DNA of 28,218 nucleotides, taken from the IMG/VR virus record IMGVR_UViG_3300012936_000124, positions 1 through 28,218 of that record; one strand, 5' to 3'. A program made the position numbers and the translations under genes. The notes beneath the pieces are model-generated. The model saw only the letters and a list, made by a program, of their open reading frames with translations, had not been told where the DNA came from and did no database searches. Every line of letters starts with the position of its first letter. Position 1 is the first letter of the stretch. The stretch comes from a virus. Positions 1 through 8,850 of this stretch are shown here, piece by piece.

Positions 1-2442
1 AGTAGGTGCAAGCACGGCTTTAACATCTAATTCGAAGATGTTCGGAGTGACGTTAGTGTTATTAGCGAAAGATAAAAATGTGGCTGCGTTGCCAAAAACA
101 AAACTACCAGAGCTGAGATCTACGAATGTACCTGACTCGTTTCCAGTTGGTATATTGCGATTAGAGGATCTAGTAAAAATGTTAGAAGGGATCGCATCGG
201 ACCCACTATTTTGTAACGTCCCCGCAGTTATAGCGCCTAAGTCTGCGGTAATAGCAGAAAGCTCATTTACGGTAATTTTGTTGGCAGTTACCGCACCGTT
301 TGCAATTTTTACCTGTGTGACAGCGCTGTCTTCGATCTTCCCTGTAGTAACTTCTCCATCGGCAATGTCGTTTTCTTTGGTTCTAACGGATGTGCCAGTA
401 AAGCTGTTCGTTTTGGCTGACTCATTACCTGAAGAGTCCATTGAGCTTAACCAAAAATATTTGGTTTTCGGGCTAGCCTCGCCGTCCGTAAGCGTATAAA
501 CGAATGTTTCGGCCCTAGTTTTTACTCTTGTCGCTGTGCTTAGGTTGTCAGTGTCATTGTAATAAACGAGTGTGAGTGCTAAATCTGGATCAGGAGCTTC
601 GTCCCACTCAACTGTTATGTTGCGAATTCCGCCTGTTGTTGTTGGGTTAGTGGGCACTGACGGAGCAGTATCGTCACCATCAACTTGCTTGCTAGTTGTA
701 ACGAAGTTACTTGCTACATCAGCACTATTGATGGCCCGCACTCGTATGTCATAAGTAATCGGGTTTGTGTAATTAATTTGTACAGGACTGATCGCATATT
801 CAACCTCTGTTGTAAACGCGACCTGATAAGCAGTATCTGTGGTTTTTTTCCATTGCACCTCATATTCTTTAACAAACTCATCGTCAGAAGCCGTCCAAGT
901 TACAATTACGCTTGGCTGCAAAATACCGTCACCACCTACTATCGTGTTTTCAGCGGCGCTCAAATTTGTTGGCGCGTCAATTTCGAAGATCCCAGAAAAT
1001 GTTGACTCAAGATTGTCTGGCTCTTCTGAGCCTTGCTGAAACGTATAAATGGAGTTGTTATGCTCAACTAATGATAATCCTACTTCGCCATCATCTTGCA
1101 TTTGCAAATTAGACACGCGCATTAGCTGTCGAGCGGCACCAGTCCATCCTAAAGAAGGGTGCTCAAGACGCAAAACATCACCTACGGCAATATTAAGGGC
1201 TTCAGAGGTAGCTGTTAGTTTTACCGCGTTGACGTTCTTGCGGCTTGCCAAACAGATAACTCGAGCAAGCTCACGCGCCGCATAATGGCTTGTGATCGTG
1301 TTGCACTGAACCTCTTTTATTAACTCCTCGTCATTGTCCTCTGCTAAGAAGGTGAGGTAATCGCTTGTCGATACGGTGCTTTTTTCTGGGAACATGACGC
1401 TATCTTGTTGCCAGTTTGCATTAGGGTTGGGAAAGTTGACTATTACTCTATTGAAACGCTTGCCTTTACCTGACTGTTGGACCGTTATGTCTGATGTGAT
1501 GTTGTCAGGGGCTAGGTCAAAGGTTGAGGAGTCGACGGTGTATGCCTCATCGATGATCAACCCATATTTGCCCTCAGAGTACGGCATGAGGCCGCGCATG
1601 CCTTGCAGCATTTCTTTTACGTTGCTAAATATTGTTTTATTAGTATCAAGCCGTGCATTGCATTCAAGTAAGTGAACCGTAGTTCCCGCGCCGAAAAATG
1701 GGGTGACGGTATAGGAAGCGTCATCGCAAGAGTCAGCCGCCGTCTGGAAGCCGGCCCTTCCGGTTGTGTCATCAATCGCTGATGTAGGCAGACCTTTACC
1801 ATATCGCGTGTTAGTAAGGTAATCGCGCAGACACAACGCTGGGTTGTTTGAGAATGCAGTTGTTGAATCACGCGGGTCAAAAACTTTGCGCCCCTTGACA
1901 ATACATTTAATGTCAGGAATACCACCATGCTTATCTTTGTCATGCTGAATGCGCAGTGCAAGATATGCGACGCCCTTTAGCTTATGACTAGTAGTCCATT
2001 CAGACTGCTCTGCCAAGATAGTTGAGTAAGTATGGCTTGCTCCCTCAACTTGACCCGTGTCTTTACCGAGAAATTTTTGAACCTTTATTTTGTTACCGTA
2101 AAAGCTGTCGCTGCGACTCGTCAGCACTGAGCCATTGCTGTCAAACTGTATGAGGCGATCATTGATGTAAATGCTTTCGATGGCCTCAATCTCTCCTTCG
2201 CAAAGCGCAAGAGCAATATACAAATATTTGTTTTTATTGCCGCCCGTCGCAATGTAAACGCGAACGCCGCCAACCTTGCGACGACCATAAACAACGGGCA
2301 GTGCTGCTACGTTAGACTGCTTATTAACGAGTACAGCGGGGGCTTGGTTTTCAATATCGTCAAAGTCAACGCCCGTTAAGAAACCAATCATGTCTCCTAA
2401 AAAATCAGTGATCGGCTTGAATAGTTTGCTTAAAAAGCCCAT
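1..2442 (-). CDS. Tail tip (J-like central fibre) protein, C-terminus beyond the left edge
   Basis: The reading frame opens with ATG at 2442, overlapping the TAA of the preceding gene by one base, and stays open for 814 codons to the window edge. The N-terminal ~480 residues resemble the lambda J / TipJ tail-tip attachment proteins, including the ALPVVYGRRKVGG and YLALRI segments typical of that family. Two fibronectin-III-like domains follow: about residues 485-576 (VIVTWTASDDEFVKEYEVQW) and 590-677 (NITVEWDEAPDPDL). After them come short repeats with a VT..KI pattern. The position as last tail gene after the tape measure and hub-type proteins fits. It would sit at the tail tip and contact the host receptor. 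The family call is from memory of motifs; the C-terminal receptor-binding part is not visible. Confidence 0.88.
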   Translation of the reverse strand, partial: MGFLSKLFKPITDFLGDMIGFLTGVDFDDIENQAPAVLVNKQSNVAALPVVYGRRKVGGVRVYIATGGNKNKYLYIALALCEGEIEAIESIYINDRLIQFDSNGSVLTSRSDSFYGNKIKVQKFLGKDTGQVEGASHTYSTILAEQSEWTTSHKLKGVAYLALRIQHDKDKHGGIPDIKCIVKGRKVFDPRDSTTAFSNNPALCLRDYLTNTRYGKGLPTSAIDDTTGRAGFQTAADSCDDASYTVTPFFGAGTTVHLLECNARLDTNKTIFSNVKEMLQGMRGLMPYSEGKYGLIIDEAYTVDSSTFDLAPDNITSDITVQQSGKGKRFNRVIVNFPNPNANWQQDSVMFPEKSTVSTSDYLTFLAEDNDEELIKEVQCNTITSHYAARELARVICLASRKNVNAVKLTATSEALNIAVGDVLRLEHPSLGWTGAARQLMRVSNLQMQDDGEVGLSLVEHNNSIYTFQQGSEEPDNLESTFSGIFEIDAPTNLSAAENTIVGGDGILQPSVIVTWTASDDEFVKEYEVQWKKTTDTAYQVAFTTEVEYAISPVQINYTNPITYDIRVRAINSADVASNFVTTSKQVDGDDTAPSVPTNPTTTGGIRNITVEWDEAPDPDLALTLVYYNDTDNLSTATRVKTRAETFVYTLTDGEASPKTKYFWLSSMDSSGNESAKTNSFTGTSVRTKENDIADGEVTTGKIEDSAVTQVKIANGAVTANKITVNELSAITADLGAITAGTLQNSGSDAIPSNIFTRSSNRNIPTGNESGTFVDLSSGSFVFGNAATFLSFANNTNVTPNIFELDVKAVLAPT
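217..370 (-). repeat. Short tandem repeats in the tail-tip protein (VT..KI pattern)
   Basis: The translated frame carries successive units of about ten residues: IADGEVTTGK, IEDSAVTQVK, IANGAVTANK, followed by looser copies (LSAITADLGAITAG). Such repeats are common in trimeric phage fibres and spikes just after fibronectin-type domains and are thought to form a shaft or linker. This is a protein-level repeat; the DNA copies have diverged. Confidence 0.6.
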
Positions 2443-2996
2443 TACTTTTTACCCCATCGCAAATCGCGCACTGTCTTAGCGGCAAAATCAAAGCCCTTGT
2501 CACTTGGGAAAAAGCGTTGATGTGAGTTTGTGTTTGTGCGTCTGCCGGCTTTTTTTTCAAAGTCCGCCCAATGGCTTGCCACTTCAATAGACACCTCTGA
2601 TGTGCTGCTTGATTCTCTTATTTCAAAGCGCGTCATTCGACCGTCAAATGCCAACATAGGCGAACCTATAATTGATCCACTTGCGCTGATGGCGGCCTTA
2701 TAAAATTGCACTGATCTGTTGACATAGTCATTAGTCAGCATCAGCGTTATGTAGGTCTGTTCAACGCCTGACAAAGTAATCGTAAGAGTGTTTACTCGTA
2801 GATCCCTAGTTTCCTTGGGTGCGCCTATGCTAAGTAAGTGATCACTAGCGCTATAAGTGTTGGAGCTGTAAACAATATCGTGAGCATAATCGGTGAGACG
2901 AATGCCGCTTCCAATATCCATAAACAGTAGGCTGCAGAGATTAAAATCATCTTTCGCAAGCTCCGTTATGAGCGATGAGTCTAAACCTCTAGGCAT
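2442..2996 (-). CDS. Minor tail protein, DUF2163-like (tail hub/tip assembly)
   Basis: 184 residues. The C-terminal half holds the pattern HWADFEKKAGRRTN then FPSDKGFDFA, which I associate with tail-hub/tip-assembly proteins that lie between the tape measure and the J-like protein in siphoviruses. It overlaps the upstream gene by one base (stop 2996, start 2996) and the downstream tail-tip gene by one base, so the three are likely translationally coupled. It probably takes part in building the tail tip, in the position of lambda gpL/gpM. There is no C-terminal cysteine cluster of the lambda gpL type, so the exact equivalence is uncertain. Confidence 0.7.
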   Translation of the reverse strand: MPRGLDSSLITELAKDDFNLCSLLFMDIGSGIRLTDYAHDIVYSSNTYSASDHLLSIGAPKETRDLRVNTLTITLSGVEQTYITLMLTNDYVNRSVQFYKAAISASGSIIGSPMLAFDGRMTRFEIRESSSTSEVSIEVASHWADFEKKAGRRTNTNSHQRFFPSDKGFDFAAKTVRDLRWGKK

Positions 2997-3568
2997 CAGA
3001 GCACCTCAATAAAGTCCACTTCAAAATTGTATCTATCAAATCCTGACAGCGCCCATTCTTGAGCGTCACTTTCAAGTCTGACCTTAAACGGCACATTGTT
3101 ATACGTAACGGCATTATTATCAGAGACCGCGCTTACGAGGCTTGGCTGTATGTTGAGCGTGCCCGCTCCATTGAGATCAGCCGTCACCATGTAAACCTTG
3201 TCATGGCTGGCAAACTTTACAAAGTCACCTGCTTTTATAATTCCGGTACTGCCATCCACTGCAATCGTGTTGTCGCCCGCCGAGTGCGCACCGTTTACGA
3301 GCATCGTTCCGGTTGCTGTGCCTCTGGTATCGCTAATGACTGGAGGCACTACCGTAAAATCCTCTTTTGAGCCGCCCTGCTGTATAACAAAAGCGTACAC
3401 AGTAGAAAATTCATCACGGGTGAGATCGTTGTACTTGCCTTTGAGCGCCCATCGTTGCGCCCCTAAGCTGCGCACTTGAGTACGACCGTTGCGCGTTTCT
3501 GTGCGAAAATTACTGTAGCGAGCGGTTACCTCGACATTTGCAAATTCTGGATCAGTTGGATAACTCAT
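2996..3568 (-). CDS. Minor tail protein with an inserted beta domain shared with the coat protein
   Basis: 190 residues, starting in an ATGA overlap with the tape-measure stop. Residues 1-82 and 162-190 look like a distal-tail/tip-type protein (ends YNFEVDFIEVL). Residues about 83-161 form an inserted domain (LVNGAHSAGDNTIAVDGSTG, AGDFVKFA, DNNAVT) that closely matches residues about 228-307 of the major coat protein in this same window. Its place between tape measure and hub-type genes supports a role in the distal tail. The inserted domain probably projects from the particle surface; that is inference. Confidence 0.72.
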   Translation of the reverse strand: MSYPTDPEFANVEVTARYSNFRTETRNGRTQVRSLGAQRWALKGKYNDLTRDEFSTVYAFVIQQGGSKEDFTVVPPVISDTRGTATGTMLVNGAHSAGDNTIAVDGSTGIIKAGDFVKFASHDKVYMVTADLNGAGTLNIQPSLVSAVSDNNAVTYNNVPFKVRLESDAQEWALSGFDRYNFEVDFIEVL

Positions 3569-5658
3569 ACTAACGAAGTCCTCCCGCTGTCATTAAGGGC
3601 ATCATTGATGACGCTAATTATTAGCGATCTACGCTCTACTAATAACTCATCAAAGCCTCTTGTGTCATTAGCTTGGATAGCAAAATTTACGTTGGCTGTT
3701 CGGCTGACCATTTGAGGCTGCTGATTGCCCCGCAACGCCTCATTAGGCGTGATCTTGCCAGCCATGCTACCCATGGTTAAAACCTCTGGCCCTCTTTCAC
3801 CCACTACGTAACTTTCTCCTGCCCGCACCTGTCCACCCAGCGCACGTCCGGAAAGCGACTGAGCGGCCATTTGTACGCCCTGAGCAAGGATTGCGGCGGC
3901 GGCGGCTGCACCAAGGGCGGGGCCAACAATAGGAATTGACGCAAGAGACTCATAAGCGCCCATTGCCGCGCTGTATGATTTGCTGACAATTTCCTTGGCG
4001 CGGTCACGCTTCTCTTGATCCATTAAGCCCGTTGTGACGCGGTAGGCTGCTTTCTCTTTTTCGCTCCTGCCTTTGAGGAACTGGTCTTCGATCGCGGCGA
4101 GGCCTTCGCGCTGGGCTTTGCGGCGCTCTGCTTCTTCGGCGTCACGGGTTTCTTGGTCGAGGGCTTCGATTGCCCTTTGATCTTCTTCAGCTTGATAAGC
4201 CGCTTCATTTTCCTGATGAATTCGCTCACGCTCCGCTTCAGCCATATCACGGCGTATCTGAGCCCTCTCTTCTTCACCTGCCCTTTCGATTGCTGTTTTT
4301 GCATCTTGAAACTCCTGTTCAGTAATAAGTTTTGCGGCAAGATCGGCCTTTATCTGTGCTAAACGATCCGCCTCACGATTACGTGATTGTGCTAAGGCGT
4401 CATCATCTAACCTTGCCATCTGCTCTGCGTTAGCCTGTGCAGCGGCTTTATCTCGCTCCCGCTGTTTTTCTTGACGTTTTGCCTCAGCTGCCTCTGCCTT
4501 TTGACGTGCTTCATCTAGCTTCGCTTGTTTAGCAGCCTCAATGCGGGCTGATTCTTCTGCCGCAGCCTCCTCCCGAGCCAGTCTATCTGCTTCCTGCTGC
4601 GCACTAACCGCCTCAGCCTCATCATGAATTTGCTTCACAATGCCGCGCTGTCGCTCTTCTTCGGCTGCTATTTTGTCAAGAATTTCTTTGCGTTGATCTA
4701 CAAAAATTTCAGGAGTCAGCGCAAGCTGTTGCTGTAACCTCAACAACTCTTCATTACTGGCCTCAAGCTGTAGGTCAAGACCGGCTGTACCGTTTAACAG
4801 GTTGATGGAGTCGGCGAGGTCTTGGATGCTGGCTGTAATAGCGCGAGTAACATCGTTAATCAGGCCGCCCGTTTCACCTCTTGTAAGTGATAAGAAAAAC
4901 TGATCTACCGTGTCGCCAAGATTAGAGAAAGCTCCATCAAGCGTTGCAGCACGCTCTGACATTGCTGTAGAAAAATCTGTCTCACCAATAGCTAACAAAA
5001 AGGCTTGTATTTCTTCAGCGCTCTTGCCGATAGTTGTCGTCTTGCCTCTAAAAGTGAGGCTAACGGATTCCGATTCCTGCCGCGCCTTTATGCCAAAATC
5101 TAATAGGCGCTCAAATTGCATAGTAGAGGCGTCAGCTACCGCCTCAATGAACTGCATTAGGTCTTTACCCATAGCTGATGCGGTATTGCCGTAGGAGCGT
5201 AATGCTCTCTCTGATGGATCTAGTCCAAGCGCTTGCAGCTTCACAAAGGCGTTTGACACCTGCTGCAGATCAAAAGGCGTTGTTGCGGCAAACTGCTGTA
5301 TCTGCGTAAATGCTCGAGCAGCGTTTTCTGTGCTGCCAGTCATTGTGATAAGAGATGCATTAATTACATCAAACTCTCGAGCGACCTCAAGAGTCTTTTG
5401 CGCTCCAGCAATCAAGCCTATCGCGGCTGCGGCACCTCGAGCGGCCTTTGCTAAATTATTGAGGCCTTTCCTGCCCTTTTCATTTTCACGATTATTGCGC
5501 CGTTGCTGCTCTTCTTGATCTTCCTGCTCATCAGTTAGGTATTCATAGTCATTTGCCGCCTCGCGAGAAGCGGCCCCCAAACGCTGCAACATACGCTCTG
5601 CACGAGCTAGATCAGATGTGTCGGCCTTAAATTTAAGGGTTGCTATTTCAGTGGCCAT
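3565..5658 (-). CDS. Tail tape-measure protein
   Basis: 697 residues, the longest complete gene here. The N-terminus (MATEIATLKFKADTSDLARA) matches the usual opening of lambda gpH-like tape measures. Residues about 300-540 are very rich in A, E, K, R and Q and should form a long coiled coil. A hydrophobic glycine/alanine segment lies near 574-600 (IVGPALGAAAAAAILAQ), followed by GERGPEVLTMGS and a terminal FDELLVERRSLIISVINDAL, both common tape-measure endings. The protein sets tail length; at about 1.5 angstrom per residue a tail near 105 nm would be expected. It overlaps the chaperone frame upstream by 16 bases and the next tail gene by 4. Confidence 0.93.
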   Translation of the reverse strand: MATEIATLKFKADTSDLARAERMLQRLGAASREAANDYEYLTDEQEDQEEQQRRNNRENEKGRKGLNNLAKAARGAAAAIGLIAGAQKTLEVAREFDVINASLITMTGSTENAARAFTQIQQFAATTPFDLQQVSNAFVKLQALGLDPSERALRSYGNTASAMGKDLMQFIEAVADASTMQFERLLDFGIKARQESESVSLTFRGKTTTIGKSAEEIQAFLLAIGETDFSTAMSERAATLDGAFSNLGDTVDQFFLSLTRGETGGLINDVTRAITASIQDLADSINLLNGTAGLDLQLEASNEELLRLQQQLALTPEIFVDQRKEILDKIAAEEERQRGIVKQIHDEAEAVSAQQEADRLAREEAAAEESARIEAAKQAKLDEARQKAEAAEAKRQEKQRERDKAAAQANAEQMARLDDDALAQSRNREADRLAQIKADLAAKLITEQEFQDAKTAIERAGEEERAQIRRDMAEAERERIHQENEAAYQAEEDQRAIEALDQETRDAEEAERRKAQREGLAAIEDQFLKGRSEKEKAAYRVTTGLMDQEKRDRAKEIVSKSYSAAMGAYESLASIPIVGPALGAAAAAAILAQGVQMAAQSLSGRALGGQVRAGESYVVGERGPEVLTMGSMAGKITPNEALRGNQQPQMVSRTANVNFAIQANDTRGFDELLVERRSLIISVINDALNDSGRTSLV

Positions 5659-5975
5659 GTCGGAGTCACCTCACGAAATTTCGCTAATTTTACTATAGCT
5701 TCCGTTTCCCAAGGTAACAGATAATCGCCCGTCATGCGGCAGTAGGCGTCTATCTCAGTGAACGTGTACTCCGAAAGCAAGCCATATACATGCCAACAAT
5801 GATCAAACTCAGGACCGGAGGTTGGCGCTGCTAACAAATCAGCGGGGGTTTTGCCGGTCGTCTTTTTTACCTGTTGCCATGTATCCCACCGGCTGACCTT
5901 GGATTTTTCTGGCATTGAGTGCGCCCACATTGACCAGCGCCCAAACTCAACAAACTCCGTAATCAGCCTTTGGTA
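5643..5975 (-). CDS. Tail-assembly chaperone, T-like frame reached by -1 frameshift
   Basis: This frame is open from inside the 3' end of the upstream chaperone gene to TGA/stop at 5643. Independent initiation would use the ATG at 5930 (95 residues). The frame upstream of that ATG reads YQRLITEFVEFGRWS without a stop, back to a slippery heptamer at 5975-5981. Translation by -1 slippage would give a 234-residue fusion (124 + 110), the counterpart of lambda gpGT. Its position immediately before the tape measure is the canonical one. It is likely to bind the tape measure and recruit tail-tube subunits during tail assembly and to be absent from the virion. The sequence itself shows no domain I can name. 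Confidence 0.75.
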   Translation of the reverse strand, partial: YQRLITEFVEFGRWSMWAHSMPEKSKVSRWDTWQQVKKTTGKTPADLLAAPTSGPEFDHCWHVYGLLSEYTFTEIDAYCRMTGDYLLPWETEAIVKLAKFREVTPTWPLK

Positions 5976-6346
5976 AAATTTACCCGCTCACCACAATAAT
6001 CAAGAATACGATCTACGTTGACAGGAGACTGTGACAACAAGTCACGGCACTGCTTTTTACTGTACTTGACTGGCTCACCATCACTAGTTATGCCGCCCCA
6101 ATCTTTAATAAGATCGACCGCCATATCAACATCGAGGGGCAAAAAGTCATAGCTCTCTAGATCCTCGCCCTGCTGTCGTAGTGTTATCAGCTTGTTACGC
6201 TGTGTGCGTTTGGCCAATCGGAATGCGGGGCTGTCTGGACCCTGCACAATGACATACGCATCGGATACTTTGCCATCAGCAGAAAGCAAAAAACACTGAG
6301 AGCCTTCTTCGTGACTCTCAGCGGTCTTGAGATCGTTAATCTCCAT
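5963..6346 (-). CDS. Tail-assembly chaperone, G-like
   Basis: 127 residues between the tail-tube gene (1-base overlap at 6346) and the tape measure. The first chaperone of siphovirus tails is always here and is normally followed by a frameshifted second frame, as is seen in this window. Sequence features are modest: an N-terminal beta-rich part (SADGKVSDAYVIVQGPDSPAF), a central RLAKRTQRNKL and a C-terminal part with LLSQSPVNVDRILDYC. The stop lies 10 bases past an A_AAT_TTT heptamer. Role assigned mainly by position and the frameshift arrangement; sequence alone would not prove it. Confidence 0.75.
   Translation of the reverse strand: MEINDLKTAESHEEGSQCFLLSADGKVSDAYVIVQGPDSPAFRLAKRTQRNKLITLRQQGEDLESYDFLPLDVDMAVDLIKDWGGITSDGEPVKYSKKQCRDLLSQSPVNVDRILDYCGERVNFTKG
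5975..5981 (-). other. Slippery heptamer A_AAT_TTT for -1 programmed frameshift
   Basis: In the G-like frame the codons read GTA AAT TTT ACC AAA GGC TGA. The bases A AAT TTT fit the X_XXY_YYZ rule for simultaneous -1 slippage. A -1 shift here continues into TAC CAA AGG CTG, which is exactly the open T-like frame. No obvious strong downstream stem was found by eye. Confidence 0.7.
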
Positions 6347-7263
6347 TACGCGGTGCTACGAGTAATTTTGATATTGCTTTGATCTGTAGTGTCGTAAAGA
6401 CCCACAAAATCCATAGCTACTGTGATAGCGCCCTCGCCAGCCACATCGGGCTGACCAGAATTGTACTTCACATTGCTTACGTCAATCGTGTAGTCATTGC
6501 CATCCAAGTCCGTCAGGACAAGAGAGATAGAGCTAGACGTTTCATTTACGAACTTCTGAAACAAGGTTTTACTTTCAAAGTAAGTAGTCAATGAGCCTGT
6601 AACTCTTGACTTTCCAATCGCTGGCCGGTTGGTTGTCGCGCTACCTACGCTAAACAGCGGCTCAATGCCGTTTTCAAGCGTAAGCTCTAACGCGGTAACT
6701 GTAGCGATAGTTGATCCGCCCTCACTGATTGACCCAGTAAATGAGTCAAACGGTGTTTCACCAGCGTCAGCAGCGTAAGTTGAGCCAGTTACCTTTGAGG
6801 TATTAAGGCTCATATCTTTGCCGATCCAACCGATTGACAGTGTAACCATTTGATTGGGCGCTACACTCAGTGAAATGCTGTTTACTTCACAGCCGGTAAA
6901 CCTGTGATATTCCACAGTAGCCAAATCACCAAATTCACGCTCAAGTGTAAATGAGCGTCGTGTTGTTCCTGCTTTAAGAACGTCAGTTGCCCAAGAGCCA
7001 CAAAGCGCAGCCTCTAAGATGTCATCAAAAGCGCCGTACTCTAGCTCTGATGTAACGTCACCATTAATTGATTTGTTGCCATGTCTGAAGTCCTCTACCT
7101 GACGATCACCACGCAGCTTTTCACTTTCAATAGCGTCCTTTGTCATGGCGAGCGTTGTGCCTGTATGAGGCAGCGGCTTGTATGAAGGGGTTGATGGGGT
7201 AGTGCCGTATGTAGACTCGGCAACGTAATGAAGGCTGTGCTGAGCACCGTTTGCAATAGTCAT
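6346..7263 (-). CDS. Major tail tube protein
   Basis: 305 residues from the ATG at 7263. This start forms an ATGA overlap with the upstream stop and has AGAGG about 8 bases before it; a longer frame from 7317 would add an unlikely N-terminus buried in the upstream gene. The opening (HSLHYVAESTYGTTPSTPSY) is typical of the phage tail-tube family that begins with a short arm and a beta sandwich. A central Ser/Thr/Gly-rich stretch and the ending FVGLYDTTDQSN also fit. Position between tail terminator and chaperones is canonical. It would polymerise as hexameric rings around the tape measure. Confidence 0.85.
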   Translation of the reverse strand: MTIANGAQHSLHYVAESTYGTTPSTPSYKPLPHTGTTLAMTKDAIESEKLRGDRQVEDFRHGNKSINGDVTSELEYGAFDDILEAALCGSWATDVLKAGTTRRSFTLEREFGDLATVEYHRFTGCEVNSISLSVAPNQMVTLSIGWIGKDMSLNTSKVTGSTYAADAGETPFDSFTGSISEGGSTIATVTALELTLENGIEPLFSVGSATTNRPAIGKSRVTGSLTTYFESKTLFQKFVNETSSSISLVLTDLDGNDYTIDVSNVKYNSGQPDVAGEGAITVAMDFVGLYDTTDQSNIKITRSTA

Positions 7264-7670
7264 GATCGCGCCTCTGTATATGTATAGAAATTTACTGTTA
7301 CCGGAATGGAATACCACGCCGAATCCGTCTCAAGCGGGCTGCCAATACTGACTGCCCTTACTCGCACTTTGACCCCATTGTACGTCAAAGTGGTTCCGCG
7401 TTTGAACAAATCGCCTAGCGTGTCAAGTTGCGATGGCCTACCGCTCCCCTTGGGAACAACAAGCGACAGCCTATATAGGCCGGTTGTTAAGTCTTTACCA
7501 TTGTCACCCATGCTCGCTTGCTGAGTTTCAGAAGGCAAGAAATTTGCACGTATATATGTCGTGCCCGTTTCCGGCTCATACGGGATGTTTGGAAACGCAA
7601 TCGGTGTTCCTGTAAGCGTTGACAGCTTTGTATCAAGCGCTGCTTGTATATCGTTGAAAAACGTAGACAT
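7260..7670 (-). CDS. Tail terminator / tail completion protein (DUF4128-like)
   Basis: 136 residues, sharing one base with the upstream gene and four with the tube gene. The sequence (PYEPETGTTYIRANFLP, then GLYRLSLVVPKGSGR and a terminal VTVNFYT) matches the small alpha/beta proteins encoded directly before the tail tube, equivalent to lambda gpU or the DUF4128 group. It should cap the finished tube and provide the surface that joins to the head. Assigned on pattern and position. Confidence 0.72.
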   Translation of the reverse strand: MSTFFNDIQAALDTKLSTLTGTPIAFPNIPYEPETGTTYIRANFLPSETQQASMGDNGKDLTTGLYRLSLVVPKGSGRPSQLDTLGDLFKRGTTLTYNGVKVRVRAVSIGSPLETDSAWYSIPVTVNFYTYTEARS

Positions 7671-8014
7671 CAGCCAAGCTCCACCAAAAGCGCGTTCACT
7701 GCATTACCAAGCATGCCCTTTCTTTCCTCTTGCTCCTCAGCGTAATCAAGGTTGTTTGAGAAGTAAAAGGTATCCCCAATTTCCATGCTCATGATTTTAG
7801 CATTGGCCTTGCCGATAGGGGTGCTTTCTGAGCTAACACCAAGCTCTCCTTGCGCATAGTCTGTTGTACTCACCTGCCAGTTACTTCTTAGTCGGCCAGT
7901 GTCAACAGGCGTTGCTTGAATAGTTCGTGTTGCTATTCCCAGCAAAGTGCCTCGCATCTTCTTGTCCAGATGTCCAAGCACATTGGTCAGAGCTTGCTCT
8001 ACTGTTTGCGTCAT
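7670..8014 (-). CDS. HK97 gp10-like neck/tail-completion protein
   Basis: 114 residues. The motif TPVDTGRLRSNW at about residues 36-47 is the hallmark of the HK97 gp10 family, and a C-terminal YAEEQEERKGML resembles the usual Y...E.G..... ending. It begins in an ATGA overlap with the preceding connector gene and ends at the start of the tail terminator. Family members sit between head-closure and tail-terminator genes and are needed for tail or neck completion. Confidence 0.82.
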   Translation of the reverse strand: MTQTVEQALTNVLGHLDKKMRGTLLGIATRTIQATPVDTGRLRSNWQVSTTDYAQGELGVSSESTPIGKANAKIMSMEIGDTFYFSNNLDYAEEQEERKGMLGNAVNALLVELG

Positions 8015-8361
8015 TTACGGACCTGCAAATTCACTGCCATGGTTGTGTCAGCCGGTCTAGTTGGCTGCACGGCAATCACCCTATAGGTTTCACTGTCCAG
8101 AACTACAGTATCGCCAACCTCATAGGCATGCCCTTGCGCAAGAAGCCTTCTGTCTGACTGCAGAATGGATTCGCCATTTACTTCGCTTTCGCTGTAATTG
8201 AAAACGCAAGCATACTTATTGAACGTGCTTGTAGTATTTGTGGTTTTACCCGTTGCTGGAGCAAAAGCGCCCTCGTTTGTTCGGGTAAAGGTAAGCTCTA
8301 CGCCAAAACTCTCAATGAGCGCATTAGCACTTTGTTCCAGAGGGGCGTAATCAAAGCTCAT
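8011..8361 (-). CDS. Head-closure (stopper) type connector
   Basis: 116 residues, predicted mostly beta-strand, with the segment EVGDTVVLDSETYRVIAVQPTRPADTTM-like organisation (GDTV...YRVI..QP) that is common in head-closure proteins of the HK97/SPP1 gp16 type. ATGA overlaps tie it to both neighbours. The order adaptor, stopper, gp10-like, terminator, tube is the normal one for siphoviruses, and this gene fills the stopper slot. Function is by position plus weak pattern. Confidence 0.6.
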   Translation of the reverse strand: MSFDYAPLEQSANALIESFGVELTFTRTNEGAFAPATGKTTNTTSTFNKYACVFNYSESEVNGESILQSDRRLLAQGHAYEVGDTVVLDSETYRVIAVQPTRPADTTMAVNLQVRK

Positions 8362-8834
8362 GCTCTATACACTGCGTTCCGCGGTTGTACTAACTTGCGA
8401 ACCGCGTGTGTAAATGCTGGCGTGGTTTTACGCATGCCCGCATTGCTTTTGTAAGAAACTGAAATATCACCAATGGTTTCTGTAACGGTGGCTCTGCCCT
8501 GCTCTTTGATAGGGCTGTTGCCGTCAAGCTCCATTTTGATTGCTTCATATACAGCGGCTTTCACCTCTTTTGGAATGGTGTCTGCCTCTATGTAGTAGCC
8601 ATCTATATACACATAATCACGGGGCCACTGAAGCGCTTGAGTTTCCTCATGCTTTTGCCCAAGAAACACCAAGGACTCAAAAAAATCCATTGCTCTCAGG
8701 ATGCCTTCTTCAATGCGGCTAGTGCTATGTGTGTGTGAGATGCCTCGGTCTGTTGCCCATGTATCCCACTCAGCGGCGGTGACATATGAGTTGGCACCAG
8801 TAACCAATGATCCGTCTTCTATGGTGAGCGCCAT
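8358..8834 (-). CDS. Head-tail adaptor (DnaT-like/gp6-type connector)
   Basis: 158 residues from the ATG at 8834, preceded by GAGG with a 5-6 base gap. A longer frame from 8876 would run through the hairpin behind the coat gene and is rejected. The opening TIEDGSLVTGANSYVTAAEWDTWA and later LQWPRDYVYIDGYYIE with IPKEVKAAVYEA are typical of a helical adaptor family that databases often label DnaT-like ssDNA-binding. Placed directly after the coat gene, it is far more likely a portal-ring adaptor than a DNA-binding primosome protein. Confidence 0.75.
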   Translation of the reverse strand: MALTIEDGSLVTGANSYVTAAEWDTWATDRGISHTHSTSRIEEGILRAMDFFESLVFLGQKHEETQALQWPRDYVYIDGYYIEADTIPKEVKAAVYEAIKMELDGNSPIKEQGRATVTETIGDISVSYKSNAGMRKTTPAFTHAVRKLVQPRNAVYRA

Positions 8835-8850
8835 AATAACCTCGCAAAGG

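Noticed and set aside
4023-4340. Minus-strand lysine-rich ORF inside the tape measure
   Set aside because: It is a shadow frame of the repetitive charged coiled-coil region of the tape measure.
5643-5930. Independent gene starting at ATG 5930
   Set aside because: The frame is open well upstream and joins the slippery heptamer, so a frameshift product is the better reading, though internal initiation is not excluded.
8358-8834. DnaT-like replication protein
   Set aside because: The database-style label does not fit its location between coat and head-closure genes; a connector role is more likely.
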